In this document: piece after piece, positions 20,486 to 31,003 of the stretch | Numbering within the stretch: the stretch's first letter is position 1 | How the letters are laid out: every line of letters begins with the position of its first letter | Assembly: GCA_965240325.2 (NCBI GenBank) | Contig: OZ251223.1 | Coordinates: forward strand, 496,001-560,000 | Direction of reading: 5' to 3' | Source: Rebecca billardiae RCC1528 | Lineage: Eukaryota; Haptophyta | DNA: 64,000 nucleotides | Translations under genes and position numbers: made by a program | The notes under the pieces: generated by a model | Database searches by the model: none | What the model saw: only the letters and a program-made list of their open reading frames with translations | Told to the model about the DNA's origin: nothing

Positions 20486-21240
20486 TGTCCGCCTCCGGGC
20501 TGTGCGGGCTCGGCGCGCTCTCGCGCGCGTCGAGCGTGCGCTCGCAGGGCGGCGCGCAGCAGCGCGCCGCGTCGCCGCCGGTGCTCTGCTCCGCGCCCGG
20601 CGTGCCGCCGCCCGTCGGCGCGACGCTGGCGGCGCCGGTGCCGAGGCTGGCATGCGGCGCGTGCGCGCCGCCGCCCGGCGCGGCGGGTCTGTGCGTGCGC
20701 TCGCCGCTCTCGCGCACGCCGTCGTGTGGCGGCGGGTGCAGCGGGTGCGGCTGCGTGCCCGCGGCGGCGGCGGCGGCCCCCGCCGCCTCGCCGCACGCGC
20801 ACGCGCGCGGGCCGGCCCGCCGGCCGCAGCCGCCCGCGCCGCCGCCGCTCGCGCGCGCGCGCACGCAGTCCCCTGCCGCCTACGCGGCTGGCGGCGGCGG
20901 CTTTGGGTGTGGCGGCGGGTGCGCCGCCGGCGCCACGCACGGGAGCTTCGTCAGCGTCGTCGCTGGCGGCGGCGGCCCTTCGCCGCGCACGCGCTCGCCC
21001 GCGTGCTTGGCTGGCGGCGGCGGCGGCGGCGGCGGCGGCGCGCGTGGCACGCCTCCGCCGAGCGCGGCCGAGGCGGCAGTGGCGGCGGCGGCCGCGGCGC
21101 TCGGCACGCTCGGCGCCGCGGCGGGCGGGAGCGGGGCGTGGCCTGCGTGCGCCGCCGGCGCAGCCCTCCCCGCCGCGTCGTACGAGCAGCTCTCGATCTC
21201 CGCCTCTTGCTCCTCGCTGCACGACTCAACCGCCAGCCTC

Positions 21241-21321
<81 letters not shown>

Positions 21322-21506
21322 ATGGCTGACTGGCGCCCCCCGCGGCTCTCGGCGGGGCGGGGCCCGCCGTCGCTCGGCTCGTGCGACTCGGCGAGCCTCA
21401 CGCTCAGCAGCACCACCGACCAGCTCGGCGCGGCCGGCGCCGACGACGCGCTTGGAGGAGGCTGGGGCTCATTCGGCACCGGCCGCGGCCGCGCGCCTCA
21501 AAAGCT

Positions 21507-21539
<33 letters not shown>

Positions 21540-24500
21540 GCGTGCGCAAGTCGTCACGCCGCTTGGGTGCTCGCTCGCGCCGATCGTGACGGCGCTCGCG
21601 CGCGCGCTCGCGCCGCTCCGCCGCGCGCGCACGCCCGAAGAGAAACTCAAGGTGAGTGCCGCGCACGCGCGCGCCGCCGCCGTGGCGCCGCCGCCGTGGC
21701 GCCGCCGCCGCGCGCGCTCGCCGCCGCGCGCGCTCGCCGCCGCCGCGCGCGAGCGGCGCGCACCCTCGCTCACAGCCGCGCCGCGCCGCCCGCTCGCGCG
21801 CGCGCAGGTGGTCGAGCGCGCGTGCGAGGCGCTCACGCGCGCCGTGCACCCGGCCGCGTCGGTTGGCGCGGATGAGCTGCTGCCGCTATGCGCCTATTCG
21901 CTCGTGCACGCGGCGCCGCGGCTGTGTACGGCCGCGGAGGGCAGCGGCGTGCGCGCGCCGTGCGACGGCGGGTGCGACGGCGGCTGCGCGCTGCTCTCGC
22001 ACCTGCGCCTCGTCGCGGACTTCATCCCGCGCTCCGCCAGTGTCAACAGGTGCCGAGCCGCGCCCGCGACCCCGCGCCCGCGACCCCGCCGCCGCCGCGT
22101 GTGCGCCGGCAACCGCCGCCGCCGCCGCCGTCCCGCCGCGTCGCGTCGGGCGCTGAGTGACGCGTGTGCGCCGCCGCCGCCGCCGCCGCGCGCCGCGCGC
22201 AGGGGCGGGTACGCGCTCACCACGCTGCAGGCGGCGGCACTCTTCATCGTCGACGCGCCGCTGCTGCGCGAGGGCGGCGGCGGCAGCGTGGGCGGCGGCG
22301 GCGGCAGCGGCGGCGGCGGCAGCGTCGGCGTAAGCAGCCGCGCATCATCGATGGCGGAGGTGGCGGCGGGCGCTCAACAGCCGGGCGGCGGAGGCGTCCT
22401 CGGCGGCGCCGCCGCGCCGCCGGCCGACGCGCGCTCCTATGCGCTGGCGAAGGCTGTGCCGCGCGCGGCGCACGGCGCGCTTGCGCTCAGCCGCGCGGCC
22501 GCGCCGCCGCCGGGCGCGGCTGGCGCGCCGCCACCGCCCCGCCCCGAGCGCTCCGGCTCGGCGGCGTCGCTCGCGGCGCGCGCGGCGGCGGCGCGCACGG
22601 TGGGCGACTGCCCGCTCGGCGTGCGGCCGCAGCGCTGCTCCGACGGCCGCGTGCTGCGGCGCGGCGACCACATCGCGCGCCTCGTCATCCGCCCGTGGTC
22701 GCGCGTGCCGCTGTGGCATCACGGGATTTATTTCGGCGGGCCGAGCGGTCGCGAGGTCGTGCATTTGGCTCACCACCACGACGGGTGCGAGCCGAGCGAG
22801 GCGGGGACGGACCCGGATGGCTGCTGCTCCGTCGCGCCCTCGTCCAGCGGCGCGGCGCTCGGCGGCGGCGCCGCCGCCGCCGAGCGGCTCGGCGGCGGGG
22901 CATGTAAGCCTACGCTCGCGGCCGCGGCGGCGGCCGCGCGCCACCGCGCCGCCGCCGCGTCCGCCGCCGCGTGCGCCGCGTCGGGCGTCGGCGGCGGCGG
23001 TGGCGCGATCCGCCCGACGTCGAGCGCGGGGCTCGTCGTGTACGCCACGCTTGCCGAGTTCGCCGACGGCGGCCGCGTCGTCCGCATCGACCACGACGCC
23101 ACCGACGGCGTGCACGCTACACTGGAGCGCTCGGCCGCGGCGGTGGGCGCGCGCGCGAACGACCGCGCGCACGTGGCATGCGAGCGCCTCGCGACGTGGT
23201 GCGCGTGCGGCCGCGCGCGCTCGGCGAAGCTCGCGGGCGCGCGCGTCGCGCTGCGCGGCACGCTGCTCGCGCCCGCGCTCGCGGGCGCGCCGCACGCGCT
23301 CAGCGCCGGCGCCGCGCCGCTGCTCGGCGCCGCGCTCGGCGGCGGCGCCGCGCTGAGCGCCCTGGTGGTGGCGGGAGCGGCACTCGCGTCGGCCGGCGGC
23401 GGGCTCGGCGGCTCGCTCGCCGTGCGCGCGGCGCTGCCGTCGGGCGCGCGCGCGCTGCCGCCGGCGGAGCGCGCGGCGCGGCGCGGCGCGGCGACCGCCG
23501 GCGCGCGCGGCGGCGCGCTCGGCGCGCTCGGCGTCGGCACGGCGGTCGCGGCCGCGGGCGCGGCCGCGACCACAACGGGCGCGGCCGCGGCCGGCGGCGG
23601 CGTCGGCGCCGCGCTCGGAGCAGGCCTCGTCGCGCTCGGCGGCTCGGTGGGCGGCGGGCTGCTCGCGGCCAGCCTGCTGCCGTGCTGGGCGGCGATCGCC
23701 GCCGGCTTCGGCTGGTACGGCGTCTCGCGCGCGCACACGCACGTGCAGCGCGCGCGCGGCCGCGCGCTGGTCGCGTGCGCGCGCGCGCGGCCGCGCGCGC
23801 TCGCGCACGCGGGCGCAGCGCACGCGCTCGCCGCGCTTGTGCGCGAGCTCGCGCTGCTTGCGATGGCGCGCGCGTCGCCGCTAGTCTGGTCGCGCGCCGA
23901 GCGCGAGGAGCTGCGCGCCGCGCTCGCGCGCGCGCTCGCGTACGGCGAGGCCTACGCCGCCGACGCCGCCGCCGGCGCGGCCGCCGACGCCGCCGCTCTC
24001 TCATCGCGAGGCTCAAGTCGGCGCTCGGCGGCGCGCGCGGCGCGCGCGGCGGTGGGCGCGGACGCGGCGGTTGCGGCGGCGGTGATGTCGCGCGGCGGCG
24101 GCGGGAGCCCGCTGCTCCCGCCGCCGGGCCAGCACTACCGCCACTGCCAGCCGCGCGCCGACGCGCCGGGCTCGTCCGCCGCCTCCGTCGCCTCGCTCGA
24201 CGGCGGCGGCGCGGGCGGCGCGGGCGGCGACGGCGCGCCGTGGCGCGTGCGCGCGCGCAAGAAGACCGCGGACATCGGCTGGGCGCTCGACATGTGGCTG
24301 AGCTGGGAGCCGGCGACGCCGCAGCTGGGGCGCGCGGCGATGCGCGGCGCGCCGGCGTCGTCGTACGACGAGCTCCGGGCGGACGTGGCCGCCGTGCTCA
24401 GCGCGTGCGCCGCGGGCTTGCTCTTCGAGGAGGGGGGCGGCGGCCATGCTGGCCTGGGCGGCGGCCATGCTGGCCTGGGCGGCGGCCATGCTGGCCTGGG

Positions 24501-24996
24501 CGGCGGCCATGCCGGCCTCGGCGGCGGCCATGCTGCCGGCGCGGCCGCGGACGTCGGCGGCTTGGCGGACGAGGAGGCGGCGGAGGCGGCGGAGCGCGCG
24601 GCCGCTATCCATGCGTGTAAGGAGGCCGTCGTGGGCGCGTGCGAGCTGCTGCGCTGGAGTCCGCACCCGCTCGGCGCGGGCGGCAAGGAGCGCTCGACGC
24701 GGCCGGCGCGCGCCGCCGACGCGCCGCCGCCGACGCGCGCGCCCCCGCCGCGCGCGCGCACCTATGCCCTCCTCGCCGCGCGCACGGTGCGCACGCTCGC
24801 CGACGCGCCCGCGCGCGCGCCGGCCTCGGGCGCGCTCGCGTGCGCCTGTGCGGTCTGCTGCCGCTTTGACGACGTGCGCGCCGCCGCCGCCGCAGAGCCG
24901 GAGCTGATGTGCGCCCTGTGCACGTCGCACCTCGACGGCGGCGGCGGCGGCGGCGGCGGCGGGCCGGGCGGGCTCGAGCGTCTGCTGCAGCGCTGA
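17572..24996 (+). CDS. Giant CNH - VPS9 - LRAT-like multidomain protein
   Basis: I model three exons: 17572-21651, 21808-22049 and 22203-24996, giving about 2,371 residues; further introns in the low-complexity parts are possible. Introns are 21652-21807 (AAG|GTGAGT ... GCGCAG) and 22050-22202 (AG|GTGCCG ... GCGCAG). The N-terminal ~330 residues plus a later part resemble a CNH domain as in VPS39/TGFBRAP1 (EEWLVVGTAVGRLQCYAL, PLALVLAGGSLTVHSLPSLE). Residues about 1340-1455 form a VPS9 Rab5-type exchange domain, split by both introns: PEEKLK, GADELLPLCAYSLVHAAPRL and GGYALTTLQAA, including the conserved Asp and Tyr. Residues about 1590-1780 resemble an LRAT/NlpC-P60 domain: GDHIARLVIRPW, WHHGIYFGG and ACERLATWC, with His and Cys at the catalytic positions. 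Linkers are poly-Gly/Ala. Ala/Gly-rich hydrophobic segments follow. Inferred role: an endosomal Rab5 activator carrying an acyl-transfer or lipid-hydrolysing module. Confidence 0.75.
21246..21320. repeat. (GGC)n trinucleotide run coding for polyglycine
   Basis: An uninterrupted GGC run of about 25 units encodes a polyglycine linker in the giant gene. Shorter GGC runs occur at about 18313-18345, 18868-18900, 20450-20485 and 24940-24962 in the same gene. Such runs are prone to slippage, but always in frame. Confidence 0.9.
24436..24530. repeat. 21-bp tandem repeat coding for GGGHAGL units
   Basis: Four in-frame copies of a 21-bp unit encode GGGHAGL repeats near the C-terminus of the giant protein, followed by a fifth, diverged GGGHAAG unit. 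Confidence 0.85.
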
Positions 24997-26744
24997 GCGC
25001 ACTCCCAGCCGTGAGCGCGGCGGCGGCCCCTGGGAGAAGACAACAGCCCGGCAATGGCCGTGAGCCCGGGGACGGGTGGCTTGGCGCGGGAGGGGGCGCC
25101 GGGGGGCGGCGCGCTGGGCGCGGCCAGGCTGGCGGCACGCGGCTGCAGCGCACGGGGTGCACGACTCGACTCGCAGGCGAGTGGCGCCGACCGAGTTGGC
25201 GACGGGTGTCAGTGGGGATCCCGGTCGGCCCGCAGCATCGGCACAGGCGGCCGGGGCACTACACAGCCCGCTCGGCCCTGGACCGGTGCGGACCGGCGCG
25301 CGCCGGACGGCCCGCGGACACGCAGACAGAGTGAGACGCTGGAGCCGCGCATCAGATGCCCGGCCACTGCCAGAAAACTGAGGCCCGACAGGCAAGTGCG
25401 CTGGCGACAACGGTACACGTCTAGTGTTGGAGTGTGACCGCACGTGTGATGGCTGGTGCAGAGCTACCTGCCGTGACCCCGCCCAAGGGCGGTCCCCGCC
25501 AATGCCAATGGCAGCCAGGCCGTCCAAGACTCCTAAGACGTCGTGAAGTCACAGATCGCAATCTGAATACTCAGAATCTGCAATCTGTTATTGCTCCGGT
25601 TCGGCCGTCTAATACGTCAACCTTGATTTGATGCGTCAAGCCTTTCATATCAATCGATTATGCATGTGCGTCGTTGGACATTATCCGTACAGCGCCGAGA
25701 TTACGCGGGCTCTGCGATCCATGGCGAGCTTGTGACTTGGGGCGGCGACTCGCGCAGCAGTTTGGCCGCTCGATGTACGAGTTCGCGTCCGGACGAGTAC
25801 GCGCGGCATGCAGGCTGCCGCCAGTGGGTACTGGCTACGAGTCCAAGCCCGCATGACCCTCACATCTCGAGTCTGCACCCTGCCGTTCGCTGTGTCAAAG
25901 CAGTCGCAACGCACAAGCGTCGTTGAGTGTCGATCGGCTGCGCGAGCGCGGTCTCGCCCCGCCCAACCCAAGTGTGTGCGAGTGAGCATGTGTCTTGAGC
26001 ATGTGGCGTGCGTTGACGCCATCCGCGACGGCCGACATGGCCATGGAGCGCCCGCATCACTCGCCTGCACCGTGCCCTTCATAGCCTACGGGAAGCTCCG
26101 CAAATCTGTTGATTTTGCTCTTTTTTGCCCGTTGGAGTCATGTTCTTCGCTTGGTTCTTCGTGCACTGAAAACCCTATTTTAAAGAATGAATTTTAGCGC
26201 GCGCGGGCGGCAGCGGAGCGCAACCAACCAGCGGAGTGTCCGAAGGAGATCTCCGAGACGCTAAATGTGAGCCAATTCTTGTCGCCTGCGCACCAACCTT
26301 GCGCCCGGGACCGACCATTAAAGTTGAGTGAGTCTCCCGTGAGTCTCCCGGCGCTGTACGGTTATTGGGCGACGAAGTTTCCCACGCTGAGGCGCTTAAA
26401 CAGCAAGGCAAGATCTGAAGATCAGCAAGATCTCCACTCAACGTACCGCACGCTCATTCGCCCTTCGGGCAATCTGGCTTGAACCGGTATGCCACGGTAT
26501 GAAACATTCTGCAAGGTTTGCGCCGGTAGCGAACCAGCAAGATGAGTCATTAGACCGGGCTTGATGGCTCATCGACGAATGATCGACCTATCGAGTGGTA
26601 GTTCGTTTCAGTAGCGACGCGGTGGGTATTCTCAACCTCGATCAACCAATCGCGTCTTCGAGAGCGCGGGGCTTGTCGATCTCGCGCCTGCCTGGCCAAC
26701 GCTCCCTCCCGTCCGTCGCCTCGCCGCACGCACCCAATCCGAGC
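24997..26744. other. Intergenic region, no gene recognised
   Basis: This 1.75-kb interval has short open frames only, none with a recognisable domain. Its composition is closer to balanced than the coding DNA on either side. The part just before 26745 should contain the promoter of the monooxygenase gene. Confidence 0.4.
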
Positions 26745-28796
26745 ATGGGCCACCTGCGCGTGCTCTCCGCGCTCACGCTCCTCGTCGCGCACGCGCACAC
26801 CCACGTCCACGTCGCGCGCTCGCGCGCGCGCTCGGCGGCCGCGCCGCGCCCGGCGGCGCGCGCGCTGCGCGCGCCGGCGCGCGCCGCGCCGCTCGCGGTC
26901 GCCGCCGCGGCGACGGGCGCGCCGTCGCACACGGCGATCGTCGGCGGCGGCCCGGCGGGTCTCGCGACGGCGATCATGCTCGCCCAGCGCGGCTGGACCA
27001 ACATCCACGTGTACGACCGGCTGCCCGCCGTGCCCGCGCCGGACGACGAGCGCGTGTGGCTCGACACAGCGCGCGACCGCTTCTACCTGATCGGCCTCGG
27101 CGGGCGCGGGCAGGAGTCGCTGCAGGCGCTGGGCGTGTGGGACGCCGTCGCGCCGTACACCACCACCGTCGTCGGCCGCCGCGACTGGGCCCCCGGAGAC
27201 GCCCCCGACGGCGGCGCCGAGCGGATCTTCACCGCGGCCGACCGCAAGTACATGTCCGCCGTGATCGCGCGCGACCGGCTCGTCGGCGCGCTCGACCGCG
27301 CGGTGGCGGAGCGGTACGGCGAGGCGGTGACGGTGCACCACGGCGTCGAGTGCGCCAGCGTGCAGTGGGACGCGGCGGGCGAGGCCGCCACCCTCCGCCT
27401 CCGCGCCGACGACGGCGCCGAGACGGACGTGACGACCGAGCTGCTCGTCGGCGCGGACGGCGCGGCGCGCGGCGTCGCCTCGGCGATGGCGGCGGCGAGC
27501 GAGGGCTTCCACGTGGTGCGGTACGAGGACGACAACGCGAAGGTGTTCAAGACGCTGCCGATGTCCCTCCCGCCCGACTGGCGCCCCGACCTCAACTACG
27601 CCGCGCGCACCGCCGACGGGCGCGTGTACATGGACGCGTTGCCGCGCGCAGACGGCGGCCGCTACTGCGGCGTGCTCATCCTGCGGGCAGACGACGAGCT
27701 CGCGCAGCCGAGCTCGGCGGCGGCGCTGCGCGCGCTGCTCGACGAGGCGGTGCCGCAGTTCTCCGCGTGCATCGACGACGACGCCGTCGCGCACGCCGCC
27801 GCCCGCCCCGCCCACCGCCTGCCCAACTTCCGCGCCGTCGCGCCGACGCTGCACCACGGCAGCGTCGCGCTCATGCTCGGCGACGCGATCCACACGGTGA
27901 AGCCCTATTTTGGCATGGGCGCCAACTCGGCGTTCGAGGACGTGATCGTGCTGCGCGACGCGCTGGACGGCGCGGCGGCGGCCGGCGCGCCGCTCGGCGC
28001 CGCGCTCCCCGCCTTCTCCGACGCGCGCGCCGCCGACGCGCGCACGCTCGTCCGGCTCTCGCGCGACCTCGACCGGCCGGGCGTCGCCGGCGCGTTCACG
28101 TTTATTATCCCCGTGATTTTGGACGCGATCTTCCACCGGCTGGCGCCGCGGCTGTTCGCGCCGTCGACGATCCTGATGCTGCAGCGCGAGGGTGTCTCGT
28201 ACCGCGACGTCGCCGCGCGCAAGCGCCAAGACCGCGCGCTCCAGCTCGTCGTGCTCGCCGCCGCGCTCGGCGCGGCCGGGCTCGCCGCGCGCGCCGCGCT
28301 CGGCGCGGCGGCGAGCGCGCTGCGAGCGCCCGCGGCCGCGCTGCTCGGCGCGGTCGCGCGCGCCGTGGGCGGGGCGGGCTCGACGCAGCTGGCGGCGAGC
28401 GCCGCGGCGCCGATCGCCCTCGGCGGCGCCATGGCCGCCTGCGCGGCCGTGGGCGTGCTGCGCGCGGCCGCGGCCGAGCGCAGCGCGGCGGCCGGCGGCG
28501 GCGCGCTCGCCGCCGCGCCGGCGAGCGCGCCCGCGACGAGCGGCGCGCGCCGGAGCGCTGCCCCGCTCGGCTCGGCCGCACGAGACGCGCACATGGCGCG
28601 GCGCCAGCACGATCGGCAGCGCGCGCCGCGGCAGCACCTCGTCTCCGCCCGCGCCTCCGCGGCCCGCATGAACGCGGGCGATCGCCCTTCGCGGGCCGGC
28701 GAAGCGCAGGCCGACGAGTCGGCCGCGGCGGCGGGCCCGGCGGTCGATCGCCGCCGCCGCCGGGGCCCGCCCGGCGACAGCGTCGGCCATTGCTGA
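26745..28796 (+). CDS. FAD-dependent aromatic monooxygenase, kynurenine 3-monooxygenase-like
   Basis: This encodes a 683-residue, single-exon protein. I start it at the ATG at 26745; the frame is open further upstream, but this ATG is followed at once by a hydrophobic, Arg/Ala-rich leader that looks like a signal or organelle-targeting sequence. A Rossmann motif (VGGGPAGLATAIMLAQRG) binds the FAD ADP moiety. The second flavin motif is LMLGDAIHTVKPYFGMGANS followed by AFED, the GD...P...G.G...AFED pattern of class A flavoprotein hydroxylases. FYLIGLGGRG and NSAFED recall kynurenine 3-monooxygenase most strongly, although zeaxanthin-epoxidase-like or other hydroxylases remain possible. Two Ala-rich hydrophobic segments near the C-terminus (about residues 500 and 565) could anchor it, as in KMO. 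A disordered Arg-rich tail follows. Confidence 0.8.
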   Translation: MGHLRVLSALTLLVAHAHTHVHVARSRARSAAAPRPAARALRAPARAAPLAVAAAATGAPSHTAIVGGGPAGLATAIMLAQRGWTNIHVYDRLPAVPAPDDERVWLDTARDRFYLIGLGGRGQESLQALGVWDAVAPYTTTVVGRRDWAPGDAPDGGAERIFTAADRKYMSAVIARDRLVGALDRAVAERYGEAVTVHHGVECASVQWDAAGEAATLRLRADDGAETDVTTELLVGADGAARGVASAMAAASEGFHVVRYEDDNAKVFKTLPMSLPPDWRPDLNYAARTADGRVYMDALPRADGGRYCGVLILRADDELAQPSSAAALRALLDEAVPQFSACIDDDAVAHAAARPAHRLPNFRAVAPTLHHGSVALMLGDAIHTVKPYFGMGANSAFEDVIVLRDALDGAAAAGAPLGAALPAFSDARAADARTLVRLSRDLDRPGVAGAFTFIIPVILDAIFHRLAPRLFAPSTILMLQREGVSYRDVAARKRQDRALQLVVLAAALGAAGLAARAALGAAASALRAPAAALLGAVARAVGGAGSTQLAASAAAPIALGGAMAACAAVGVLRAAAAERSAAAGGGALAAAPASAPATSGARRSAAPLGSAARDAHMARRQHDRQRAPRQHLVSARASAARMNAGDRPSRAGEAQADESAAAAGPAVDRRRRRGPPGDSVGHC

Positions 28797-29850
28797 ATGC
28801 TCCCGTCGGGCCGCAGGCGCACATAGCATTGCCATGCTTACGTCACAGAGGCCGCGGCGTTGCAAGGACCGTGCTGCTAGTCTTAGTAGTCTTGGTCGTG
28901 AGTCACCGATCATGTGCCATCCCGCGGAGATTACGGATTTACGGTGAAACCGCGTCCGCGAGACTGTTGATCTCAGTTCGGAAACTTCGGATGCCAGTTT
29001 TTTTTATGATGGCGGTTCGTCATGCTCTTCCAAATGGAATCCCAATATGGGGGTATTATGAAACGGCGGCGCATAAAAGACGATCCATTTTGAAGATTGG
29101 TTGAAGAGGTTTGAACACGGTTGCGTCGAGTCAATTACAAGGGTGTTTTAAATACGAATCATGATTGATGGGTGCGTGCGCGGGGTCACGGGGTGGTTTG
29201 CACCCGGCCGCTCGTCGCCTAGGTGGTGAGTACTGCAGGGATGAAGCAAATGAAGTGCCAAGCGACGTCTGGGGTAATTCGCATAGCAGAAAATCAAGCG
29301 CCAAGCGACGTCAGGAGTACTCGCAGGTTGACGACGGCATCATCATGCTGAACCCTGGTTTCGGCATAACCCGCCTTACGCCGCAGGAGCGGCGTGAATC
29401 TCGACGCAAAATAACCGAAACACAACGCTACGCGAGTTTTCGAGGGTTTTTAAACTTTTTTGTTGGAGGCGGTGTTTGCACCCGGCGCATCAATAATCTC
29501 CGAATCTGGAGTACAAGATCATCCAATTCATGGTTGAGCAAGCGACATACCCGCTCGTGTTTGATTACGGTTCAGTTAACCATGATGGCAATCTCGGCGA
29601 ACCTCGAAGCTGGTCTCGGCCTTTTCGGCCCACTCAGATTCGTCTGCGGGCGTGTGAGCTCACTCTGAGACGACGATCCCCCGTGATGAGGGCCTGCATA
29701 AACGCGCCGATTGGCTCAAGGAGATTCTCTCACCCTCCCAACAACCTTTTTGGAGCTTCGAGGGCCGTGCGCACGCGCTCCCCACACCCCCGCCCGCCGG
29801 TAAGGGGGTTATACCTTGCCCACCTGGCGCCGCCGCCGCGTCCATTGGGG
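28797..29850. other. Intergenic region, partly AT-rich
   Basis: Short open frames at 29165-29668 and elsewhere show no recognisable domain. The section 28880-29560 is AT-richer than the flanks. The last part should hold the promoter of the next gene. Confidence 0.4.
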
Positions 29851-30968
29851 ATGCTGCGCTCGCGCGCTCGAGGCCAGGGCGCTGGGGTGGTGCTCGTCTG
29901 CTCGCCCGGGGCCGACCCGTCCGATGTGCAGACGCTCCTCACCGCGGGGGTGCTCCACCAGCAGGGCGAGATCCGGCTGGCGGGCGTGATTGCGTCCGGC
30001 GGCGCTCGTCACGCCCAGGTCGCGCGGTGCGTGCTCGACCGTCTGGGGGCGCGTGATGTACCGGTGGGTGTCGGCGCGAAGGGCGACGGCCCGCCGCCGC
30101 AGCCCCAGCCGCACGAGTTCCGCCTGCCCGGCGTCGACGCGGTCGACGTGCTCACGCTCCGCCACGGCGGCCGGCTGCTCGCGTCGCTGCTCGAGGCCGC
30201 GCCGGAGCGCGGGCTGACGATCGTGTGCATCACGGCGATGCGCGACCTCGCGGACGCGATCAGCGCGTCGCCCGAGCTCTTCCGCGCCAAGGTCGCCGAG
30301 CTCGCCGTGCAGGCCGCCGTCGAGCGCGACGCGGCCAAGGGCGCGTGGGTCCCTGACTCGTCCGCCAACAACACGCTCGACGTCGCGGCCGCGACGGCGG
30401 TGTACGACTTCTGCCTCGAGTCGCGCGTGCCGCTCGCGCTGATGAGCCGCGAGGCGGTGCCGCTGCTGCCCATGCAGCTCGCCGCCTCCTTCGCCGCGCG
30501 CACGCGCGACCCGCTGCTCGCGTACGTCGCCGAGGCGCAGCCGGCGTCGCTGCGCGCGCTCTGGCAGCGGCTGTGCGCGGGCGAGCTGCCCGCGCGCTGC
30601 ACCAAGGCGTGGTTCGTCAAGACCTTCTGCGGGAGCGCGGCGTCGAAGCTGGGCGAGGACGGCGTCGAGGCGCTCGGCGCCGACGACGACATCGGCGCGC
30701 GGCTCGCCGGCCTCAAGCCGTACGGCGTTCTCACGCTCATGTCTGTGCTGCCGCGCACGCGCAACCTCTTCCCGCCGTCTGAGCCGGTCGTCGACCGCGC
30801 GCACCGCTTCTACGTGCGGCCGAAGCACGCGGTGGACGACGCGCACGTGCTCAAGCTGATGCGCGACACCTACCACGGCGCCGTCCTCGCCACCGCCGAG
30901 GCGCTCGCGCCGCCGCGCAAGTCGATGCTCGGCGCGGTCGGCGCGTTGCTCGGTGGGCTCGTCGGCGC

Positions 30969-31003
<35 letters not shown>

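Noticed and set aside
18736-21222. Long minus-strand open frame of 828 codons opposite the giant gene
   Set aside because: It is Arg/Ala/Gly-only low complexity with no domain and mirrors GC-rich codons of the plus-strand gene, which does have domains.
24436-24540. CRISPR-like short tandem repeats
   Set aside because: The 21-bp units are contiguous, in frame and protein-coding, with no spacers.
26550-28913. 787-codon minus-strand open frame opposite the monooxygenase gene
   Set aside because: The plus strand carries clear FAD-binding motifs; the antisense frame is Arg-rich filler.
29530-29850. N-terminal extension of nucleoside-hydrolase-like copy A
   Set aside because: The frame is open but shows no conserved features, and the ATG at 29851 leads directly into the domain.
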